Assembly: GCF_963924675.1 (NCBI RefSeq)
Contig: NC_089239.1
Coordinates: 1,415,001-1,479,000 of the forward strand
Direction: 5' to 3'
Length of the DNA: 64,000 nucleotides
From: Phocoena phocoena
Lineage: Eukaryota; Chordata; Mammalia; Artiodactyla; Phocoenidae
The position numbers were made by a program, and so were the translations under genes. Below, piece after piece: positions 56,188 to 64,000 of the stretch (positions within the stretch are counted from its first letter, which is position 1; every line of letters starts with the position of its first letter). The notes beneath the pieces are model-generated. The model had not been told where the DNA came from. It saw only the letters and a list, made by a program, of their open reading frames with translations, and ran no database searches.

Positions 56188-57050
56188 ATGAGAAGACAGA
56201 AAAACACACAGTAGATGAAGTAGCAAGATAAAGCCCCAAATGAAGAGGAAATAGGCAGTCTACCTTAAAAAGAATTCAGAATAATGATAGTAAAGATGAT
56301 CCAAAATCTTGGAAATAGAATAGACAAAATGCAAGAAACATTTAACAAGGACCTAGAAGAACTAAAGAGGAAACAAGCAGCAATGAACAACACAATAAAT
56401 GAAATTTAAAATACTCTAGAAGGGATCAATAGCAGAATAACTGAGGCAGAAGAATGGATAAGTAACCTGGAAGATAAAATAGTGGGAATAACTACTGCAG
56501 AGCAGAATAAAGAAAAAATGTAAAGAACTGAGGACAATTTCAGAGATCTCTGGGAAAACATTAAATGCACCAACATTTGAATTCTTGGGGTCCCAGAAGA
56601 AGAAGAGAAAAAGAAATGGACTGAGAAAATATTTGAAGAGATTATAGTTGAAAACTTTCCTAATATGGGAAAGGAAATATTTAATCAAGTCCAGGAAGCA
56701 CAGAGAGTCCCATACAGGATAAATCCAAGGAGAAACATGCCAAGACACATATTAATCAAACTGTCAAAAATTAAATACAAAGAAAACATATTAAAAGCAG
56801 CAAGGGAAAAACAAAAAATAACATGCAAGGGAATCCCCATAAGGTTAACAGCTGATCTTTCAGCAGAACAGACTGGCAGGGCATATTTAAAGTGATGAAA
56901 GGGAAAAATCTCCAATCCAGATTACTCTACCCAGTGAGTAACTCATTCAGATTTGACAGAGAAATCAAAACCTTTACAGGCAAGCAAAAGCTAGGAGAAT
57001 TCAGCACCTCCAAACCAGCTTTACAACAAATGCTAAAGGAGCTTCTCTAG
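56188..57050 (+). pseudogene. L1-B ORF1, stop-ridden
   Basis: It starts at the ATG equivalent to L1-A 15181 but reads stops within the first dozen codons ('cacacagtagatgaagtag'). More stops follow, such as 'gaaatttaaaat' near 56400 and 'aaaatgtaaag' near 56516. The RRM-like part is open in 56665-56895 (GKEIFNQVQEAQRVPYRINP...). The family end 'aatgctaaaggagcttctctag' is kept at 57050. It is non-functional. Confidence 0.92.
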
Positions 57051-57108
57051 GCAAAAAACACAAGAGAAGGAAAAGACCTACAATAACAAACCCAAAACAA
57101 TTAAGAAA

Positions 57109-60100
57109 ATGGGAATAGGAACATACATATCGATAATTACCTTAAATGTAAATGGATTAAATGCTCCCACCAAACGACACAGACTGGCTGAATAAATACA
57201 AAAACAAGACCCATATATATGTTGTCTACAAGAGACCCATTTCAGATCTAGGGACACACACAGACTGAAAGTGAGGGGATGGAAAAAGATATTCCATGCA
57301 AATGGAAATCAAAAGAAACCTGGAGTAGCAATTCTCATATCAGACAAAATAGACTTTAAAAGAAAGACTATTACAAGAGACAAAGAAGGAGACTACATAA
57401 TGATCAAGGGATCAATCCAAGAAGAAGATATAACAATTTTAAATATCTATGCACCCAACACAGGAGCACCTCAATACATAAGGCAAATACTAACAGCCAT
57501 AAAAGGGGAAATCAACAGTAACACATTCATAGTAGGGGACTTTAACACCCCACTTTAACCAATGGATAGATCATCCAAATGAAAATAAATAAGGCACACA
57601 AGCTTTAAACGATACATTAAACAAGATGGACTTAATTGATATTTATAGGACATTCCATCCAAAAACAACAGAATACACATTTTTCTCAAGTGCTCATGGA
57701 ACATTCTCCAGGAGAGATCATATCGGGTCACAAATCAAGCCTTGATAAATATAAGAAAATTGAAACTGTATTAAGTATCTTTTCTGTCCACAACGCTATG
57801 AGGCTATATATCAATTACAGGAAAAGATCTGTAAAAAACACAAACACATGGAGGCTGAACAATACACGACTTAATAACGAAGTGATCACTGGAGAAATCA
57901 AAGAGGAAATCAAAAAATACCGAGAAACAAATGACAATGGAGACAAGACGACCCCAAACATATGGGATGCAGTAAAAGCAGTTCTAACAGAGAAGTTAAT
58001 AGCAATAAAATCCTACCTTAAGAAGCAGGAAACATCTCGAATAAACAACCTAACCTTGCACCTAAAGCAATTAGAGAAAGAAGAACAAAAATACCCCAAA
58101 GTTTGGTGAAGGAAAAAAATCATAAAGATCAGATCAGAAATAAATGAAAAAGAAATGAAGGAAATGATAGCAAAGAACAATAATACTAAAAACTGGTTCT
58201 TTGAGAAGATAAACAAAATTGATAAACCATTAGCCAGACTCATCAAGCAAAGAAGGGAGAAGACTCAAATAAACAGAATTAGAAATGAAAAAGAAGTAAC
58301 AATGGACATTACAGAAATACAAAGGATCATGAGAGATTACTACAAGCAACTCTATACCAATAAAATGGACAACCTAGAAGAAATGGACAAATTCTTAAAA
58401 ATGCACAACGTGCCAAGACTCAATGAGGAAGAAATAGAAAATATGAACAGACCAACCACAAGCACTGAACTTGAGACTGTGATTAAATATCTTACAACAA
58501 ACAAAAGCCCAGGACGAGATGGCTTCACAGGTGAATTATATCAAACATTTAGAGAAGAGGTAACACCTATCCTTCTCAAACTCTTCCAAAATATAGCAGA
58601 GGGAGGAACACTCCCAAACTCATTCTATGAGGCCACCATCACCCTGATATTAAAACCAGACAAGGATGTCACAAAGAAAGAAAATTACAGGCCAATATCA
58701 CTGATGAACATAAGATGCAAAAATGCTCAACAAAATACTAGCAAACAGAATCCAAGAGCACATTAAAAGGATCATACACCATGATCAAGTGGGGTTTATT
58801 CCAGGAATGCAAGGATTCTTCAATATGCACAAATCAATCAACGTGATACACCATATTAAAAAATTGAATGAGAAAAACCATATGATCATCTCAATAGATG
58901 CAGAAAAACTTTTGACAAAATTCACCCCGGTTTATTATAAAACACCCTGCAGATAGTAGGCATAGAAGGAATTTTCCTCAACATAATAAAGGCCATATAT
59001 GACATACCCACAGCCAACATCGTCCTCAATGGTGAAAAACTGAGAGCATTTCCACTAAGATCAGGAACAAGACAAGGTTGCCCACTCTCACCACTCTTAT
59101 TCAACATAGTTTTGGAAGTTTTAGCCACAGCATTCAGAGGAGAAAAGATAATAAAAGGAATCCAAGTCAGAAAAGAAGAAGTAAAGCTGTCACAGTTTGA
59201 GGATGACATGATACTATACATAGAGAATCCTAAAGATGCTACCAGAAAATTACTAGAGCTAATCAATGAATTTGGTAAAGCAGCAGGATACAAAATTAAT
59301 GCACAGAAATCTCTGGCATTCCTATACAATAATGATGGAAAATCTGAAAGTGAAATTAAGAAAACACTCCCATTTACCATTGCAAAAAAACAATAAAATA
59401 TCTAGGAATAAACCTACCTAAGGAGACCAAACTTGTATACAGAAAATTATAAGATACTGATGAAAGAAATTAAAGATGATACAAATAGATGGAAAGATAT
59501 ACCATGTTCTTGGATTGGAAGAATCAACATTGTGAAAATGGCTCTATTACACAAAGCAATCTACAGATTCAATGGAATCCCTTTCAAACTACCACTGGCA
59601 TTTTCCACAGAAGTAGAACAAAAAGTTTCACAATTTGTATGGAAACACAATAGACCCCAAATAGCCAAAGCAGTCTTGAGAACGAAAAACGGAGCTGGAG
59701 GAATAAGGCTCCCTGAGTTCAGACTATACTACAAAGCTACAGTAATTGAGACAGTATGGTACTGGCACAAAAACAGAAAGATAGATCAATGGAACAAGAC
59801 AGAAAGCCCAGAGATAAACCCACGCACATATGGTCTCCTTATCTTTGACAAAGGAGGCAGGAATGTGCAGTGGAGAAAGGACAACCTCTTCAATAAGTGG
59901 TGCTGGGAAAACTGGACAGCTACATGTAAAAGTATGAGATTAGAATATTCCTTAACACCATACACAAAAATAAGCTCGAAATGGATTAAAGTCCTAAATG
60001 TAAGGCCAGAAACTATCAAACTCTTACAGGAAAACATAGGCAGAACACTCTGTGACATAAATCACAGCAAGATCCTTTTTGACCCATCTCCTAGAGAAAT

Positions 60101-60916
60101 GGAAATAAAAACAAAAATAAACAAATGGGATCTAACGAAACTTAAAATCTTTTGCACAGCAAAGGAAACCATAAACAAGACCAAAAGACAACCCTCAGCA
60201 TGGGAGAAAATACTTGCAAATGAAGCAACTGACAAAGGATTAATCTCCAAAATTTACAAGTGGTTCAGGCAGCTCAATAACAAAAAAACAAACAACCCAA
60301 TCCACAAATGGGCAGAAGACCTAAATAGACGTTTCTCCAAAGAAGATGTACAGATTGCCAACAAACACATGAAAGAATGCTCTACATCATTAATCATTAG
60401 GAAATGCAAACCAAAACTACAATGAGATGTCATCTCACACTGGTCAGAATGGCCATTATCAAAAAATCTAGAAACAATAAATGCTGGAGAGGGTGTGGAG
60501 AAAAGGGAACACTCTTGCACTGCTGGTGGGAATGTGAATTGGTATAGCCTCTATGGAGAACAGTATGGGTGTTCCTTAAAAAACTACAAATAGAACTACC
60601 ATATGACCCAGCAATCCTACTACTGGGCATATACCCTTAGAAAACCATAATTCAATAAGAGTCATGTAGCAAAATGTTCATTGTAGCTGTATTTACAATA
60701 GCCAGGAGATGGAAGCAACCTAAGTGTCCATCATCGGATTAATGCATAAAGAAGATGTGGCACATATACACAATGGAATATTACTCAGCCATAAAAAGAA
60801 ACAAAATCGAGTTATTTGTAGTGAGGTGGAAGGACCTAGAGTCTGTCATACAGCATGAAGTAAGTCAGAAAGAGAAAGACAAATACCGTATGCTAACACA
60901 TATATATGGAATCTAA
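57109..60916 (+). pseudogene. L1-B ORF2 (endonuclease-RT), broken
   Basis: It starts at ATG 57109 (MGIGTYISIITLNVNG). A TAA replaces the tryptophan of AEWIQ at about 57191-57193, and an indel creates a stop after GDFNTPL near 57556. Further frame changes lie near 57580, 57725, 58110, 58712, 58906, 59395 and 59427. The RT motif reads FEDD (59196-59207), keeping both aspartates. The longest open part, 59433-60425, spans the thumb and C-terminal region. It ends at the normal 'ggaatctaa' (60916). Confidence 0.93.
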
Positions 60917-61283
60917 GAAAAAAACATGTCATGAAGAACCTAGGGGTTAGACGGGAATAAAGACACAGACCTACTAGAGAATAGACTTGAGGATATGGGG
61001 AGGGGGAAGGGTAAGCTGTGACAAAGTGAGCGAGTGGCATGGACATACATACATTACCAAACGTAAAATAGATAGCTAGTTGGAAGCAGCCGCATAGCAC
61101 AGGGAGATCAGCTCGCTGCTTTGTGACCGCCTGGAGGGGTGGGATAGGGAGAGTGTGAGGGAGGGAGATGCAAGGGGGAAGAGATTTGGGAACATATGTA
61201 TATGTATAACTGATTCACTTTGTTATAAAGCAGAAACTAACACACCATTGTAAAGCAATTATACTCCAATAAAGATGTAAAAA
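60917..61283 (+). terminator. L1-B 3' UTR and poly(A) signal
   Basis: It holds the G-rich block 'ggatatggggagggggaag', 'gattcactttgttataaag' and AATAAA at 61268-61273. A short A run follows at the target-duplication edge. Confidence 0.93.
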
Positions 61284-64000
61284 AAAAGATTTTCTGATCA
61301 TGTCTATTCTAACTGGTGTGAGGTGATACCTCATTGTCGTTTACATTTGAATTTCTCTAGTAATCAATGATGCTGAACAGCTTTTCATGTGCTTCTTGGC
61401 TATCTGTATGTCTTCTTTGGAGAAATGTTTATTTAGTTCTTCTGCCCATTTTTCGATTGCGTTGTTTGTTTGTTTAATATTGAGCTGCATGTACTGTTTA
61501 CATATTTTGGAGACTAATCCTTTGTCAGTTGCTTCATTTGCAAATATTTTCTCCCATTCTGGGAGTTGTCTTTTTATCTCGTTTATGGTTTCCTTTGCTG
61601 TGCAAAAGCTTTTAAGTTTCATTAGGTCCCTTTTGTTTAGTTTTGTTTTCATTTCCATTTTTCGAGAGGTGGGTCAAAAAGGATCTTGCTGTGATTTTTG
61701 TCATAGAGTGTTCTGCTTATGTTTTCCTCTTAGAGTTTTAGAGCGTCTGGCCTTACATTTAGGTCTTTAATCCATTTGGAGTTTATTTTTGTGTATGGTG
61801 TTAGGGAGTGTTCTATTTTCATTCTTTTACATGTAGCTGTCCAGTTTTCCCAGCACCACTTATTGAACAGGCAGTCTTTTGTCCATTGTATATTCTTGCC
61901 TCCTTTATCAACAATAAGGTGACCTTATGTGTGTGGGTGTATCTCTGGGCTTTCTATCCTGTTCCATTTATCAATATTTCTGTTTTTGTGCCAGTACCAT
62001 ACTGTCTTGATTACTGTAGCTTTGTAGTATAGTCTGAACTCAGGGAGCCTGATTCCTCCAGCTCCGGATTTCTTTCTCAAGATTGCTTTGGGTATTCAGG
62101 GTCTTTTTCGTTTCCATACAACGTGTGAAATTTCTTGTTCTAGTTCTGTGAAAAATGCCATTGGGAGTTTGATAGGGATTCCATTGAATCTGTAGATTGC
62201 TTTGTGTAGTAGAGTCCTTTTCACAATGTTGATTCTTCCAATCCAAGAACCTGGTATATCTCTCCATTTGTTTGTATCATCTTTAATTTCTTTCATCATT
62301 GTCTTATAATTTTTTGCATACAGGTCCTTTGTCTCCTTACATTGGTTAATCCAAGGTATTTTATTTTTTTTGTTGCAGTGGTAAATGGGATTGTTTCCTT
62401 AATTTCTCTTTCTGATCTTTCATTGTTAGTGTATAGGAATGCAAGAGATTTATGTGCATTAATTTTGTATACTGCTACTTCACCAAATTCATTGATTAGC
62501 TCTAGTCGTTTTCTGGTAGCGTCTTTAGGATTCTCTATGTATAGTATCATGTCATCTGCAAACAGTGACAGCTTTATTTCTTCTTTTCTGATTTGGATTC
62601 CTTTTATTTCTTTTTCTTCTCTGACTACTGTGGCTAAGACTTCCAAAACTATGTTGAATAAGAGTGGTGAGAGTGTGAAACCTTGTCTTGTTCCTGATCT
62701 TAGAGGAAATGCTTTCAGTTTTTCACCACTGAGAACGATGGTGGCTGTGGGTCTGTTATATATGGCCTTTATTATATTGAGGTAAGTTCCCTCTCTGCCA
62801 ACTTTCTGGAGAGTTTTTATCATAAATGGATGTTGAATTTTGTCAAAAGCTTTTTCTGCATCTATTGAGATGATCATATAGTTTTTATCCTTCAATTTGT
62901 TAACACAGTGTGTATCACATTGTTTGATTTGCATATATTGAAGAATCCTTGAATTCCTGGGAAAAACCTCACTTCATCATGGTGTATGAGCCTTTTAATG
63001 TGCTGTTGGATTCTCTTTGCTAGTATTTTGTTGAGGATTTTTGCATCTATGTTCACCAGTGATATTGGCCTGTAGTTTTCTTTCTTTGTGACATCTTAGT
63101 CTGGTTTTGGTTTCAGGGTGATGATGGCCTCGTAGAATGAGTTTGGGAGTGTTCCTCTCTCTGCTATATTTTGGAAGAGTTTGAGAAGGTTAGGTGTTAG
63201 CTCATCTCTAAGTGTTTGATAGGATTCACCTGTGAAGCCATCTCATCCTGGGCTTTTGTTTGTTGGAAGATATTTAATCACAGTCTCAAGTTCAGTGCTT
63301 GTGATTGGTCTGTTTATATTTCTATTTCTTCCTCATTCAGCCTTGGAAGGTTGTGCTTTTCTAAGAATTTGTCCATTTCTTCCAGGTTGTCCATTTTATT
63401 GGCATATAATTGCTTGTAATAATCTCTCATGATCCATTGTATTTCTGCAGTGTCAGTTGGTTACTTCTCCTTTTTCATTTCTAATTCTATTGATTTGAGT
63501 CTTCTCCATTTTTTTCTTGATGAGTCTGGCTAATGGTTTATCAATTATGTTTATCTTATCAAAGAACCAGCTTTTAGTTTTATTGATCTTTGCTATTGTT
63601 TCCTTCATTTCTTTGTAATTTATTTCTGATCTGATCTTTATGATTTCTTTCCTTCAGCTAACTTTGGCGTTTTTTTGTTCTTCTTTCTCTAATTACTGTA
63701 GGTGTAAGGTTAGGTTGTTTATTTGAGATGTTTCTTGTTTCTTGAGGTAGGTTTGTATTGCTATAAACTTCCCTCTTAGAATTGTTTTTCCTGTATCCCA
63801 TAGGTTTTGGATCATCGTGTTTTCCTTGTCATTTGTCTCTAGGTATTTTTTTATTTCCTCTTTGATTTCTTCAGTGATATCTTTGTTACTTAGTAACGTA
63901 TTGTTTAGCCTACATGTGTTTGTGTTTATTATGGCTTTTCCCCTGTAATTTATTTGTAATCTCATAGCATTGTGGTCGGAAAAGATGTTTGATATAATTT
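61284..64000 (-). mobile_element. Minus-strand L1, ORF2 body, off right edge
   Basis: It continues 53357-53969 after L1-B. The reverse strand reads ORF2 from C-terminal region to endonuclease as coordinates rise. The reverse frame 62296-62934 spans the RT core with an intact FADD motif (codons within 62551-62562). The reverse frame 63693-63965 covers the endonuclease/linker. Frame breaks occur near 62030-62340 and 62935-63110. The 5' part lies beyond the window, so completeness is unknown. Confidence 0.95.

Larger units (their letters stand above)
53970..61283 (+). mobile_element. Full-length L1 (L1-B), nested antisense
   Basis: A complete ~7.3-kb L1: 5' UTR 53970-56187, ORF1 56188-57050, ORF2 57109-60916, 3' UTR, AATAAA at 61268-61273 and poly(A). 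The target duplication aaaagattttctga is exact (53956-53969 and 61284-61297). The host on both sides is the minus-strand L1. It carries more stops than L1-A in the ORFs, and its 5' UTR contains a minus-strand SINE. Confidence 0.96.

Overview
This is mammalian nuclear DNA, and I see no exon of a host protein-coding gene or structural RNA gene in it. The best guess for the source is a cetacean, meaning a whale or dolphin. The tRNA-derived SINEs begin with the ggcttccctggtggcgcag type of head. Those at about 46.0, 51.4 and 55.4 kb are the short, CpG-containing form I associate with cetacean CHR SINEs. Older, longer CHR-type relatives are also present. The full-length L1s carry long 5' UTRs that start around a YY1-like aagatggcgg site. 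This assignment comes from recognition, not from a search.

Layout. From 1 to 8.2 kb there is old diverged DNA: MIR fragments, an ERVL-like LTR, a (TG)n tract inside an old repeat, and an old L1 3' tail. From 8.23 to 24.48 kb there is a nested L1 complex. An old plus-strand L1 carries two SINEs, and a younger full-length L1 (called L1-A here, 12797-20328) has inserted into its ORF2. A 5'-truncated and internally deleted L1 (20746-23496) lies between the later pieces of the old element. From 26.0 to 27.8 kb there is another truncated plus-strand L1. From 28 to 44 kb there are SINEs, a second ERVL-like LTR (31.0-31.7 kb), minus-strand L1 pieces (32.2-34.1, 37.9-39.3 and 42.9-43.7 kb), a very old L1 (35.9-37.6 kb) and an old repeat that was split cleanly by the 37.9 kb L1. 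From 44.8 to 49.9 kb there is a heavily decayed class I endogenous retrovirus. Its LTR-derived ends face opposite ways. From 50 to 53.3 kb there are SINEs and MIRs. From 53.36 kb to the right edge a minus-strand L1 runs off the window. It is interrupted by a second full-length plus-strand L1 (L1-B, 53970-61283), which itself holds a minus-strand SINE.

Both full-length L1s are broken. L1-A has a readable endonuclease domain, but it has an ORF1 frameshift, several ORF2 frameshifts, a stop codon, and FAGD in place of the FADD reverse-transcriptase motif. L1-B has early stops.

The observations most worth checking are two tracts of sharply raised identity between neighbouring L1 copies, which suggest gene conversion. 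Next are long antisense reading frames in the 5' UTRs of all three L1s that retain a 5' end, which resemble primate L1 ORF0 in position. The others are a perfect fold-back hairpin beside a (TA)n tract, the inverted LTR pieces of the retrovirus, and a ~46-bp minisatellite. I did not find a convincing new host-level or defence system. What stands out is the depth of nesting and the exchange of sequence between repeats.
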